From Kytococcus schroeteri (GTDB taxonomy: Bacteria; Actinomycetota; Actinomycetes; Actinomycetales; Dermatophilaceae): a stretch of DNA of 64,000 bases. Positions 8,677-17,951 of this stretch are shown here, piece by piece (positions within the stretch are counted from its first letter, which is position 1; every line of letters begins with the position of its first letter). The stretch lies in contig NZ_PKIZ01000006.1 in NCBI RefSeq assembly GCF_002847825.1, positions 55,370 to 119,369 on the forward strand, written 5' to 3'. The translations under genes were made by a program, and so were the position numbers. The notes below the pieces were generated by a model. The model saw nothing but the letters and a program-made list of their open reading frames with translations. It was not told where the DNA came from and made no database searches.

Positions 8677-9386
8677 GCCAGCGCCGTCACGCGCTCCTTG
8701 GGCACGCCGACCTCCTTGCGCAGGTGCTTGCCCAGCTCGCGGCAGGTGGCGGCCTCCGGGGCCAGCCAGAACCAGTCGTCGGCCGGGTCGTGGCCGGCCT
8801 CCCGGCGGGCGGCCACGGCGGAGGTCACGGCATCGGGCAGGTGGCGGCCGGTGCCGCGCTCCAGGCGGTGCACCTCCACGTCCACCCGTGACGTGACGTG
8901 GATGCGCTGCTCGGAGGCGTCCTGCACCTCGAGCCAGACGGTGGCCGGTGTGGTGGGCAGCGCGTCGAGCACGGTGCGGATCGCCGGGATGCTCGCCGCG
9001 TCGCCCACCAGGTGCAGGTGCTCCACCTCGCCGTCGGGGGCGCGGAAGCCGGTGCCCTGCACGGTGGCCTCGAGCTCCAGGCCCGGTGCGGCGCCGGCCA
9101 AGGTGCGGGCGGCCACGCCGTCGTGCACGTGCACCTCGATGCTGAAGGTGCCGTCGGCCTGCGGGTCGATGACCGTGTAGGCGCGCTGGTGGGGCTTGCC
9201 GCGGTCGTCGGTGAACCACAGCCGCACCCACATGGTGGGGTGCCACTCCACGGCCCGCAGCAGCTCGGCGCCTTCGAGCCGGAGCCGCACGAAGGTGGGG
9301 GTGACCTGTGTGGACTCGAGCACGCGGACCCGGAAGTCCTTGGCGCCGTAGACCTTCAGGACGGCGCCCTGCCAGCCGCGATGCAT
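8658..9386 (-). CDS. Siderophore-interacting protein (FAD-dependent ferric-siderophore reductase, ViuB/SIP family)
   Basis: Cytoplasmic flavoprotein of 242 residues that reduces ferric siderophores to release Fe(II). The N-terminal beta-barrel FAD domain carries the diagnostic HQRAYTVID (R-x-Y-T/S), followed by an NAD(P)H-binding half with GDAASIPAIRTVL and WFWLAPEA. It reads away from the siderophore biosynthesis operon; an iron box lies in the shared divergent region, so both directions are likely derepressed under iron starvation. Confidence 0.92.
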   Translation of the reverse strand: MHRGWQGAVLKVYGAKDFRVRVLESTQVTPTFVRLRLEGAELLRAVEWHPTMWVRLWFTDDRGKPHQRAYTVIDPQADGTFSIEVHVHDGVAARTLAGAAPGLELEATVQGTGFRAPDGEVEHLHLVGDAASIPAIRTVLDALPTTPATVWLEVQDASEQRIHVTSRVDVEVHRLERGTGRHLPDAVTSAVAARREAGHDPADDWFWLAPEAATCRELGKHLRKEVGVPKERVTALAYWRAA

Positions 9387-9429
9387 GTGCTTCCTCCGTG
9401 GGATCGGGACCCGCCGCGCGGGAGTGCTG

Positions 9430-9448
9430 TTGAGGCAAGCCTAACCTG
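9430..9448. promoter_or_regulatory. DtxR/IdeR-type iron box between the SIP gene and the siderophore operon
   Basis: TTGAGGCAAGCCTAACCTG matches the TTAGGTTAGCCTAACCTAA consensus best in its right half (AGCCTAACCT). The core AGGCAAGCCT (9433-9442) recurs at the other two candidate iron boxes in this window. Confidence 0.75.
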
Positions 9449-9561
9449 TGTGGCAGGGTGCGGCCTCGGTCACGTGGCCGACCCGGCCATGCGGCCCGGT
9501 GTCCGCCCCACCCCGCCGGTCGGTGGCCGCACCGTCCCCCGCATCGACCAGGAAGGCACGC

Positions 9562-11025
9562 ATGTTCCTCACCTCCGCCTCCGGCCCGGCCTACGCCGAC
9601 GCCGTGCAGCAGGCCGCGCAGCTGGTGCAACGCCACCTGGGGCGCACCGACCGCCCCGCCACCGGTGGGCGTGCCGCCCCCGTGGACGAGGTGGTGGCGC
9701 GCGTCGAGGGGGTCGACCTCGACACCCCCGCCCCCGGCGGCCTGGCCGAGGTGCTGCAGGAGGTCGACGACCTGTTCGTGCGCGACAGCATCGCCTTCGC
9801 CGACCCCCGATACGTGGCGCACCTGAACTGCCCGGTGACCCTGAGCTCCGTGGCCGCCGACGTGGTGACCAGCGCGCTCAACCCGTCCGTGGACACCTGG
9901 GACCAGAGCGTGGGTGCCACCGCCATGGAGTGCCGCCTCGTGGAGTGGACCTGCGAGCGCCTCGGCCTGGTGGCCGGCGACGGCGTGTTCACCCCCGGGG
10001 GCACCCTGAGCAACCTGCAGGCCCTGGTGGTGGCCCGCGGCGAGGCGCTGGCGGCCGGGCACGACCTGGCCGACCTGCGCATCCTCACCAGTGCGCACAG
10101 CCACTTCAGCATCCTCAAGGCCGCGCGCCTGCTGGGTCTGGCGCCCGATGCCGTGGTGCCCGTGCCGCTGGCCGACCACCGCATCGACCCGGTCGCCCTG
10201 GCCGTTACCGTCGACCGGGTGCGCGCCGCCGGCCACGCCGTGATGGCGGTGGTGGCCACCGCCGGCACCACCGACCTGGGCGTCGTGGACCCCCTCGAGG
10301 AGGTGGGTCGCGTGTGCCGCCGGGCGGGGGTGTGGCTGCACGTCGACGCCGCGTACGGCGGGGGCCTGCTGGCCAGCCGTCGGCGCCGGGGGCTGCTGGC
10401 CGGCATCGAGCAGGCCGACTCGGTGACCGTGGACTTCCACAAGACCTTCTTCGTGCCCGTCTCGGCCAGCGCCGTGCTGGTGCGCGACCCCTCCACCCTG
10501 CGCCACGTGACCCACCACGCGGCGTACCTCAACCCGGCCACCGCCAGCGTGCCCAACCAGGTGGACAAGTCCCTGCAGACCACGCGGCGCTTCGACGCGC
10601 TCAAACTGTGGATGACGCTGCGCACCGATGGCGCGGACGCCCTGGGGGAGGCGTTCGACACCGCCATCGACAACGCGCACGCCGTGGCCCAGCTGCTGGA
10701 CGCCGACCCGGACTTCGAGATCGCGGCCGTGCCGCAGCTGTCCACCGTGGTGTTCCGGTACGCCCCGGCGCACCTGTCGGACTCCGCAGTGGACGTGCTG
10801 AACCCGCGCATCCGTGAGGAGCTCTTCGCCGACGGCGGGGCCATCGTGGCCGGGACGACCTTCGAGGGGCGGCCGTGGCTGAAGTTCACGGTGCTCAACC
10901 CGGCGAGCACGCCGGAGGTGCTGGCCGACGTGGTGGAGACCCTCCGCGAGACCGGGCGGATGCTCGCGCCGGTGGTGGGCGAGACCGCCGGAATGGCCCT
11001 CGAGCGCGAGGCGGCGGCCCGATGA
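9562..11025 (+). CDS. desA: PLP-dependent lysine (diamine-forming) decarboxylase of siderophore biosynthesis, DesA-like
   Basis: Group II pyridoxal-phosphate decarboxylase, 487 residues, predicted to convert lysine (or ornithine) to the diamine building block cadaverine (or putrescine). The PLP lysine is K294 in SVTVDFHKTFFVP; HVDAAYGG supplies the PLP-ring Asp, and the N-terminal CPVTLSSVAADV region is typical of the DesA/diaminobutyrate-decarboxylase group. ATG 9562 follows AGGAAGG. It is the first gene of the ATGA-coupled operon and lies downstream of the iron box. Substrate choice between lysine and ornithine is inferred from the hydroxamate context. Confidence 0.88.
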   Translation: MFLTSASGPAYADAVQQAAQLVQRHLGRTDRPATGGRAAPVDEVVARVEGVDLDTPAPGGLAEVLQEVDDLFVRDSIAFADPRYVAHLNCPVTLSSVAADVVTSALNPSVDTWDQSVGATAMECRLVEWTCERLGLVAGDGVFTPGGTLSNLQALVVARGEALAAGHDLADLRILTSAHSHFSILKAARLLGLAPDAVVPVPLADHRIDPVALAVTVDRVRAAGHAVMAVVATAGTTDLGVVDPLEEVGRVCRRAGVWLHVDAAYGGGLLASRRRRGLLAGIEQADSVTVDFHKTFFVPVSASAVLVRDPSTLRHVTHHAAYLNPATASVPNQVDKSLQTTRRFDALKLWMTLRTDGADALGEAFDTAIDNAHAVAQLLDADPDFEIAAVPQLSTVVFRYAPAHLSDSAVDVLNPRIREELFADGGAIVAGTTFEGRPWLKFTVLNPASTPEVLADVVETLRETGRMLAPVVGETAGMALEREAAAR

Positions 11026-12620
11026 GCAGCGCCCTGCGTTCCGCCCCGGTGGCCGGGTCCGCCCCGGCCGGTGCCCCCGTCCACGACGTGCTCGTCATCG
11101 GCGCCGGGCCGTTCGGCCTCGGGCTGGCGGCCCTGGCCGACGGCATCGCAGACGCCCCGCGCGGCGGTGCCGGCGCGCCGTCCGGCGGTGCAGCCCCGCT
11201 CGACCTGCGCGTGCTCGACGCGGCCCCCGGGTTCCGCTGGCACGGCGGCATGCTCATCGAGGGGGCGACGCTGCAGGTGCCCTTCCTGGCCGACCTCGTC
11301 ACCCTCGCCGACCCGACCAACCGGTGGAGCTTCCTCAACTGGCTGAAGCAGACCGGCCGGTTGTACCCCTTCTACATCCGCGAGGACTTCGCCCCGCTGC
11401 GCGCCGAGTACGACGCGTACTGCCGCTGGGTCGCCGAGGGCCTGCGCGCCCCGTCCGGGGAGCCGACCGTGGAGTTCGGCCGCGAGGTGGTGCGGGTGGT
11501 CTTCGACGAGGCCGCCGACGCGTTCGCGGTGACCTCCGTCGCGAGCCGTCGAGGCGCGGACGGCTGCCCCGTCGACCAGGGCACCGACTCCGCCACCGCG
11601 GCCGCCCCTCGCACCGCAGCCGTCGACGCCACCGAGCGCACGGACCTCACCCGACACCTCGTGCTCGCCACGGGTACCCGGCCGCGCGTGCCCGCACCGG
11701 CCCGGGCCCTCGTCGGCGAGGACGCCCCCGGGGCCGCGGCCCACCTGCACTCCTCGCAGTACATGCACCGTCGCGAGCACCTGGCCGGCGCCGAGCACGT
11801 CACCGTCATCGGCTCTGGGCAGTCGGCAGCCGAGATCTTCCTCGACCAGCTGGAGCGGCTCGACCTGGGCCGGCAGCACCTCAGCTGGCTCACGCGCTCG
11901 CCCCGCTTCTTCCCGATGGAGTACACCAAGCTCACCCTGGAAATGACCTCCCCGGAGTACACGCGCTACTTCCACGGCCTGCCCCAGTCCGAGCGCGACC
12001 GGCTGGGGCGCCAGAACCTGCCGCTGTACAAGGGCATCTCGGGCGACCTGGTGAACGCCATCCACGAGGCGCTGTACCGCCGCCGCGTGGAACGCGGTGC
12101 CGACCTGCCGGTGACCATGCGGACCGCCTGCGCCCTGGAGTCCAGCGAGCTCGTGGGCGACACCGCCCACCTGGCCTGGCGCCACACCGAGACCGGGACC
12201 CCCTTCACCACCACCTCGGACGCGACCGTCCTGGCCACCGGGTACGAGCACTGGGTGCCGGACTTCCTGGAGCCGGTGCGTGACCGCATCTCCTGGCTGC
12301 CCGACGGCCGGTACGACGTGGCGCTGGACTTCACCGTGGACGCCGCCCGCCGCATCCGTGTGCTCAACGGCGAGGAACACACGCACGGTCTGTCGGCGCC
12401 CGACCTGGGCATGGGCCCGTGGCGTGCCGCGCAGGTGCTCAACGACCTCACCGGCCGGGAGCTGTTCGCCGTCGAGCAGCAGATCGCCTTCCAGCAGTTC
12501 GGCGCGCCGGACCCGAGCGCTCCGTCCGCCGGGTCCGGCCTGGTCGCTGGGACCCAGGCCGCGTCCACCGATGTCACGCCCACCGATGCCGCCTCCGTCG
12601 AGGCAGGGGACCAGGCATGA
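11022..12620 (+). CDS. desB: FAD/NADPH-dependent diamine/lysine N-hydroxylase, DesB/IucD family
   Basis: Adds the N-hydroxyl group that later chelates iron. 532 residues with FAD site VIGAGPFGLGLA near residue 25, NADPH site VTVIGSGQSAAEIF, and the family ATGY motif in VLATGYEHWVPD. An Ala/Thr-rich insert near residues 185-205 and an extended, low-complexity C terminus (about 30 residues after QQFGAPDP) are longer than in relatives and probably disordered. The start overlaps the upstream stop (ATGA). Confidence 0.92.
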   Translation: MSSALRSAPVAGSAPAGAPVHDVLVIGAGPFGLGLAALADGIADAPRGGAGAPSGGAAPLDLRVLDAAPGFRWHGGMLIEGATLQVPFLADLVTLADPTNRWSFLNWLKQTGRLYPFYIREDFAPLRAEYDAYCRWVAEGLRAPSGEPTVEFGREVVRVVFDEAADAFAVTSVASRRGADGCPVDQGTDSATAAAPRTAAVDATERTDLTRHLVLATGTRPRVPAPARALVGEDAPGAAAHLHSSQYMHRREHLAGAEHVTVIGSGQSAAEIFLDQLERLDLGRQHLSWLTRSPRFFPMEYTKLTLEMTSPEYTRYFHGLPQSERDRLGRQNLPLYKGISGDLVNAIHEALYRRRVERGADLPVTMRTACALESSELVGDTAHLAWRHTETGTPFTTTSDATVLATGYEHWVPDFLEPVRDRISWLPDGRYDVALDFTVDAARRIRVLNGEEHTHGLSAPDLGMGPWRAAQVLNDLTGRELFAVEQQIAFQQFGAPDPSAPSAGSGLVAGTQAASTDVTPTDAASVEAGDQA

Positions 12621-15097
12621 GCCCCACCCGCATCGAGGGCCCCGTGGTCACCTGGACCGAGCTCACGGGCGAGCTCGTCGACACCCACGCGCCGCTGCTG
12701 CAGCGGTGGTTCGCCCACCCGCGCTCGCACTTCTGGGGCGCCTCCGAGCACACCGTGGAGCGCGTGGCCGCCGACTACGCCGCGGTGGACGCCGCCGACC
12801 ACCAGTGGGCCTGGCTGGGCACGGTGGACGGCGAGCCGATGGTGCTGGCCGAGACCTACGACCCCCGCCGCCACCCGCTGGCCGACCAGGCCACCGCCGT
12901 GGGCCTCGACCTGGTGGACGGCGACTGGGGCATGCACCTGCTCGTCGCCCCGCCCGCGCCCGACGCCACGGGTGAGCCCGCGCACCGGCCGGGGCTCACC
13001 GCATCGGCCATGACCGGTGTGGTGCGCGACCTGTGCCTGGGCCACCACGGTGCCCGCCGGGTGGTGGTGGAGCCCGACGTGGGCAACGACCGCATCCGTG
13101 CGCTCAACCGGCGCGTCGGGTTCCGCGAGCTGGGCGAGGTGACCTTCACCGACGGGGGCAACCCCAAGAGCGCGATGCTCTCGCTGCTGCGCCGCGAGGA
13201 GTTCGTGGACGTGCTCCCCGCCGACTCTCCCACCGCTCCCGCAGCGTCGTCCCGCCGGCCTGCGGCGGTCTCCCTCACCCCGCCGCACCTGGCCCCCGGC
13301 CCGATGCGGTGGGCCCACCGCCACGTGGCCGCCAAGGCACTCGGCGAGTTCGCCCACGAGCGCATCCTCGAGCCGACCGACCTCGGCGACGGCTGGTACG
13401 CGGTCACCTCCGATGACGGTGCCGCCACCTACCGTTACCGCGCCACCCGCCATGCGCTCGAGCACTGGGTGGTGGACCCCGACAGCATCGAGGTGGTGCG
13501 CGGTGAGGTGTCCGAGGAGGTCGACGCCCAGCGCCTGGTCACACGGGTGCGGCGGCGGGCCGGCATCCCCGACCACCTGCTGGGCACCTACCTGGAGGAG
13601 GTGGCCGCCACGCTGGCTGGCGCCGCGTGGAAGCGCGTGCACCGTGCCCTGCCGGCGGCCGACCTGGTGGGCGCCGACTTCCAGCAGGTGGAGGCCGCCA
13701 TGACCGAGGGCCACCCGGCGTTCGTGGCCAACAACGGACGCATCGGCTGGTCGCTGGCCGACCACGAGCGCTACGCCCCCGAGGCCGGGCAGCGTGTGGA
13801 GGTGCTGTGGCTGGCCGTGGCCCGCGGGGCCGCGCACCTGTCTCTTGGCGCCGGTCGCACCGAGGAGGCGCACTGGGCCGCGGAGTTCGACGCCCCCACG
13901 CGCGACCGCTTCGCGGCGACCCTGCGCGCCGCGGGCCACGACCCGGCCGACTACCTCTACCTGCCGGTGCACCCCTGGCAGTGGGAGCACAAGGTGGCCG
14001 TGACCTTCGCGCCCGAGGTGGCGCGGGGCGCCATCGTGCCGCTGGGGCCGGCCGACGGTTACCAGGCCCAGCAGTCCATCCGCACCTTCCTCAACACCGA
14101 CGCCCCCGAGCGGTGCTACGTGAAGACCGCGCTCTCGGTGCAGAACATGGGCTTCCTGCGCGGTCTCTCGCCGGCGTACATGCAGGTGACGCCGGCCATC
14201 AACGACTGGGTGCACACCGTGGTCTCGGGCGATCCGGCGCTCGCGGGGGACCCGTCCCACCCGGACCGCACCGACGCGCTGCCCACCGCCCGCGGCGGCT
14301 GCGGCCTGACCGTGCTCCGGGAGCTGGCCGCCATCGGCTACACCGGCGACGCCTACCACGAGGCCAACCTGTCCGGTCCCGCGCCGGCGCAGCGCAAGAT
14401 GCTCGCCGCGCTCTGGCGCGAGTCGCCGGTGCCGCAGCTGCAGCCGGGGGAGACCCTCGGCACGCTCGCCGCGGTGCTGCACACCGACCACGCCGGCCAC
14501 CACCTGGCCAGCGCGATGGTGCGCGCCTCCGGGCTGGAGCCGGCCGAGTGGGTGCGCCGCCTGCTGCACGCCTACCTGCGCCCCGTGGTGCACTGCCTGA
14601 CCGTTCATCGCCTGGCCTTCATGCCGCACACCGAGAACGTGATCATGGTGTGGCGCGACGGGTCCCCGGTGCGCGCGGTCTTCAAGGACATCGGCGAGGA
14701 GGTGGCCGTGTTCGCCGGTCCCCGGGCCGGGGGCGACCCGGCCGCCGTGCCCGAGGAGGCGCGCCGCATCGTGGTGGACGTGCCGGCGGACGAGGCCGCC
14801 CTGGCGGTGTTCACCGACGTGTACGACGGCGTGCTGCGCTTCCTGGCAGCGCGCCTGGAGGCCGACGGGCTGCTCACCGGCGAGGAGTTCTGGGGCCTGG
14901 TGCGCGAGTGCGTCCAGCAGCACCGGTCCGAGTTCCCCGAGCACCACTGGGTGGACCTGCTGGCCGGCGAGTTCGCGCACTCGTGCCTCAACCGGCTGCA
15001 GCTGCGCAACACCCTGCAGATGGTGGACCTGGCCGACCAGAGCTCCTCCCTGCTGTACTCCGGCACCCTCCCCAACCCCGCCGGGAGGCAGGCATGA
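12617..15097 (+). CDS. desD: Fusion: GNAT N-acyltransferase (DesC-like) plus IucA/IucC NIS siderophore synthetase (DesD-like)
   Basis: 826 residues. The first ~200 form a GNAT acyltransferase of the siderophore type (HFWGASEHTVERV, MHLLVAPP, RVVVEPDVGNDRIRALNRRVGF), predicted to acylate the hydroxylamine with succinyl- or acetyl-CoA. From about residue 225 an NRPS-independent siderophore synthetase follows, with the ATP-binding SIRT at about residue 487, HPWQWEHK, KTALSVQNMGF (K503) and HTENVIMVW. In Streptomyces these are two proteins, DesC and DesD; here they are one chain, which would couple acylation with oligomerisation and macrocyclisation. ATGA overlaps occur at both ends. Confidence 0.93.
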   Translation: MSPTRIEGPVVTWTELTGELVDTHAPLLQRWFAHPRSHFWGASEHTVERVAADYAAVDAADHQWAWLGTVDGEPMVLAETYDPRRHPLADQATAVGLDLVDGDWGMHLLVAPPAPDATGEPAHRPGLTASAMTGVVRDLCLGHHGARRVVVEPDVGNDRIRALNRRVGFRELGEVTFTDGGNPKSAMLSLLRREEFVDVLPADSPTAPAASSRRPAAVSLTPPHLAPGPMRWAHRHVAAKALGEFAHERILEPTDLGDGWYAVTSDDGAATYRYRATRHALEHWVVDPDSIEVVRGEVSEEVDAQRLVTRVRRRAGIPDHLLGTYLEEVAATLAGAAWKRVHRALPAADLVGADFQQVEAAMTEGHPAFVANNGRIGWSLADHERYAPEAGQRVEVLWLAVARGAAHLSLGAGRTEEAHWAAEFDAPTRDRFAATLRAAGHDPADYLYLPVHPWQWEHKVAVTFAPEVARGAIVPLGPADGYQAQQSIRTFLNTDAPERCYVKTALSVQNMGFLRGLSPAYMQVTPAINDWVHTVVSGDPALAGDPSHPDRTDALPTARGGCGLTVLRELAAIGYTGDAYHEANLSGPAPAQRKMLAALWRESPVPQLQPGETLGTLAAVLHTDHAGHHLASAMVRASGLEPAEWVRRLLHAYLRPVVHCLTVHRLAFMPHTENVIMVWRDGSPVRAVFKDIGEEVAVFAGPRAGGDPAAVPEEARRIVVDVPADEAALAVFTDVYDGVLRFLAARLEADGLLTGEEFWGLVRECVQQHRSEFPEHHWVDLLAGEFAHSCLNRLQLRNTLQMVDLADQSSSLLYSGTLPNPAGRQA

Positions 15098-17886
15098 CCG
15101 GCACGCCCAGCACCAGCACGACGCCCCAGCCGGGCCACCCGCACGACCCGCCCCGTCCGCACGACGTGCCCAGCCCACCCACGCCGCCCCGCGGCGAGGC
15201 GCGCCGCGACGCCGCGGGCGTCCCGCACGTGGTGGCCGCCACGGAGCCCGACCTGCTCCACACCCAGGGCTGGGTGACCGCCCGCGACCGCACCTGGCAG
15301 CTCGTCAGCGACCGCTGGCGCGCCCACGGCACCTGGGCCGAGGCGGTGCACCACCTGCGTGCCGCCGGGACCGAGGTGGCCGCCCCCGTGGCCGGCACCG
15401 CGGCCGAGTGGGACCGGTTCGCCCACCGCATCGGCGTCCGCGCCACCGCTGAGAGATCCCTGGCCGCCCTCACGCCGGAGACCCGGGAGTGGGTGGAGCA
15501 CTACGCCGAGGGCGTGCGCGACGGGCTGGCCACGGTGGCCGCCGCGGACGTGCCCGAGCTGCGTGCCTTGGTCGGCCGCGACGCGGGCCGCGTGCCCGGT
15601 TTCGAAGCGGTCTCGCCGGACGCGGACCCGCTCGACTGGCGCGCCTGGGACGCCGCCGACTGCCTGGCCGTCTTCTGGCTGCAGCAGGTGCTCTTCGGCG
15701 ACTGGCCGCACCAGCTCTGGCGCGAGCACGTCACCGAGCAGCTCGGTCCGGAGTGGGTGGACTGGCTGGCCGCTGACCCGAGCGCGCAGGCGTCGGGGTC
15801 CAACGCCATCGGCGTCGTGGGGGCCCGCTCGGCCACCGGGGCGCCGCTCCTGGCCAGCGACCCGCACCGCCTCCTGGAGGCCCCGAACGTCTACCAGCAG
15901 GTGCGCCTCACCGTGGAGCCGAGCGGTGGGAGCGAGGGGCCGGGCCTCGACGTGGCCGGCCTGGCCTTCCCCGGCGTGCCGGGGGTGCAGCACGTGGGTC
16001 ACGCCGGGTCGGTGGCCTGGTGCATCACCAACGCGATGGCCCGCACCCAGCAGCTCGTCCCGCTCTCGTCGGACGACCGCGCCGTGACGACGCCCGGCAC
16101 CACCCTGACGGAGTCCGGCGCCACCACCGGCGCTGCATCCGTGACCCGCCTCTGGGGCCGCCCCGGGGACCCGGGCGCGCGAGCGGTCCGACAGGCCGCA
16201 GACCTCTCCCCGGGGCTCGGGTTCGAGGCCCTGCCCCGGCTGTTCCACGCCCGCACCGCCCAGGACGCGATGACCGCCTGGGACCACTGGGTGGAGCCGG
16301 CCAACTGCGTGCTCGTCGCCGATGTGGACTCCCTGTGGGAGGGCGTTGCCGGCCGTCCGTTGGGGGTCCTCGACGTGGCTCGCCCGGAGGCGGCCCCGGC
16401 CACTGGCCCCACCCCGTCCGGCGACGGTGCGGGCCCGTCCGCATGGTCGACCCACCAGCCGTGGCGCCGGGTGGAGGGCGTCGCCGTCCACGCCAACCAC
16501 CGCCGCGACCAGACGGCCGCCTGGGGCGAGGCCTTCGCACCGCCCCACCGGGCCGACCGCATCCGAGAGCTCCTGTGCGCCGAACCTCTGGTCACCGGCG
16601 AGGACCTGAGCCGGATCCAACTCGACACCCGGTCGCAGGGCCTGCTGAACCTGCTGCGTCTCACGGGCGTCGTCGTGGGTGGCGTCCCCGACGCCCCGGG
16701 GCGTCCGAGCGTTCTCGGCGCGCCTGACCACCCCGTCGCCAAGGCGCTCGCGAACTTCGACGGCCACATGGACCCCGAGTCCGACCTGGCCCTGCTCGCA
16801 TGGCGCTGGCGCACGGCCCTGGCCCGCCGGGTGGCTGCCCTGCCCGCGTTGGCGCCGCTGCACGAGGACTCCTCCGTCACCGCCGCCGCGCGGGCCGAGT
16901 TCCCGGCCCTGTTCGAGCCGTGGCTCGACGTGACGGCGCGGGTCGGCCTGGGGCTGGAGTCCCTCGCCGCCGCGCTGCCCGAGGAGCTGCGCACCTGCGC
17001 CCGTCAGGCCTTGGACGACGTGGCCGATCACCTCCCCACCGCGGACCGGGCCGCTGACCGCTGGGGCGCCGAGCACCAGGCCTTCGGACTGCACGCGCTG
17101 GGCTGGCCGGTGCCGCTCGGCCCCGTGGGCGGAGACGTGGACTGCGTCGCCGCCACCTCCAGCGTGCCGGGTCGCACCGCATCGACCGTGCGTGGACCGG
17201 TCTGCCGCGCGGTCCTGGACCTCGCGGACCCGGGCGCCAGCCGGTGGGCCGTCCCCCTGGGTGCTCACGGCGTGCTCGACGTCCCCACCGCGCGGAACCA
17301 GACCGAGGCGTGGCGCACCGGGGAACTGCTGCCCGTGTTCAGTCAGCCGGACTCCGCGCCGCCGCCTCCGGAGCTGGTCTTCACGCCCGTGGTCCCAGAG
17401 GTGGACGGGCCAGTGATCCACGCCTGGGCCACCGAGCACCGCGGACGCTTCTGGGGCATGGGCGACTACTCCGTGCAGGACGTGGTGGAGGTGTACACGT
17501 GGCTTGACGCGAGCCCCCACCACCACGCGTGGATGGTGACCCACGAGGGGCAGCCGGTCGCCCTGTGGCAGACCTACGACCCTGCCCACGACCCGGTGGG
17601 GGAGGGCTACGAGGTGCGCCCCGGCGACGTGGGCATGCACCTGATGGTCGGCCCCCGCCGGCACGGCATCGCTGAGCTGCCGGCGCTGGTGGGTGCCCAG
17701 GGCGCGGCGATGGTGTTCGCCGACCCCGGCGCGCTCCGGCTGGTGGCCGAGCCCGACCAGCGCAACACGCCCGCCGTGCAGCGGCTGGTGCAGGCCGGCT
17801 TCACCCTTGGGCCCGTGGTGGACCTGGGGCACAAGGTGGCGCAGTTCGCCTTCCTCGAGCGCCCGCCGGGCGGCGTACTGGCCTGA
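15094..17886 (+). CDS. Fusion: penicillin-acylase-type Ntn hydrolase plus C-terminal GNAT acyltransferase
   Basis: 930 residues. Residues up to ~235 resemble the alpha chain of penicillin acylase (RDAAGVPHVVAATEPDLL, HTQGWVTARDRTWQL). Ser236 in SGSNAIGVVGAR is the expected autoproteolytic N-terminal nucleophile, followed by a beta-chain-like region (PLLASDPHR, FPGVPGVQHVGH). From about residue 770 there is a second siderophore-type GNAT domain (RFWGMGDYSVQDVVEV, GDVGMHLMVGP, PDQRNTPAVQRLVQAGF). No clear signal peptide is seen, unlike classical periplasmic acylases, so it may act in the cytoplasm. It is the last gene of the operon, ATGA-coupled. Acylase genes near desferrioxamine clusters are known to me from memory, but this fusion is not. 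A role in acyl exchange on the siderophore is inference. Confidence 0.85.
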   Translation: MTGTPSTSTTPQPGHPHDPPRPHDVPSPPTPPRGEARRDAAGVPHVVAATEPDLLHTQGWVTARDRTWQLVSDRWRAHGTWAEAVHHLRAAGTEVAAPVAGTAAEWDRFAHRIGVRATAERSLAALTPETREWVEHYAEGVRDGLATVAAADVPELRALVGRDAGRVPGFEAVSPDADPLDWRAWDAADCLAVFWLQQVLFGDWPHQLWREHVTEQLGPEWVDWLAADPSAQASGSNAIGVVGARSATGAPLLASDPHRLLEAPNVYQQVRLTVEPSGGSEGPGLDVAGLAFPGVPGVQHVGHAGSVAWCITNAMARTQQLVPLSSDDRAVTTPGTTLTESGATTGAASVTRLWGRPGDPGARAVRQAADLSPGLGFEALPRLFHARTAQDAMTAWDHWVEPANCVLVADVDSLWEGVAGRPLGVLDVARPEAAPATGPTPSGDGAGPSAWSTHQPWRRVEGVAVHANHRRDQTAAWGEAFAPPHRADRIRELLCAEPLVTGEDLSRIQLDTRSQGLLNLLRLTGVVVGGVPDAPGRPSVLGAPDHPVAKALANFDGHMDPESDLALLAWRWRTALARRVAALPALAPLHEDSSVTAAARAEFPALFEPWLDVTARVGLGLESLAAALPEELRTCARQALDDVADHLPTADRAADRWGAEHQAFGLHALGWPVPLGPVGGDVDCVAATSSVPGRTASTVRGPVCRAVLDLADPGASRWAVPLGAHGVLDVPTARNQTEAWRTGELLPVFSQPDSAPPPPELVFTPVVPEVDGPVIHAWATEHRGRFWGMGDYSVQDVVEVYTWLDASPHHHAWMVTHEGQPVALWQTYDPAHDPVGEGYEVRPGDVGMHLMVGPRRHGIAELPALVGAQGAAMVFADPGALRLVAEPDQRNTPAVQRLVQAGFTLGPVVDLGHKVAQFAFLERPPGGVLA

Positions 17887-17951
17887 CCCGGTCACGCACT
17901 CCCCGGGGCCGCGGGCACCGGCACGCAGCGTCTCGATCTCCCTGTGGCTGG

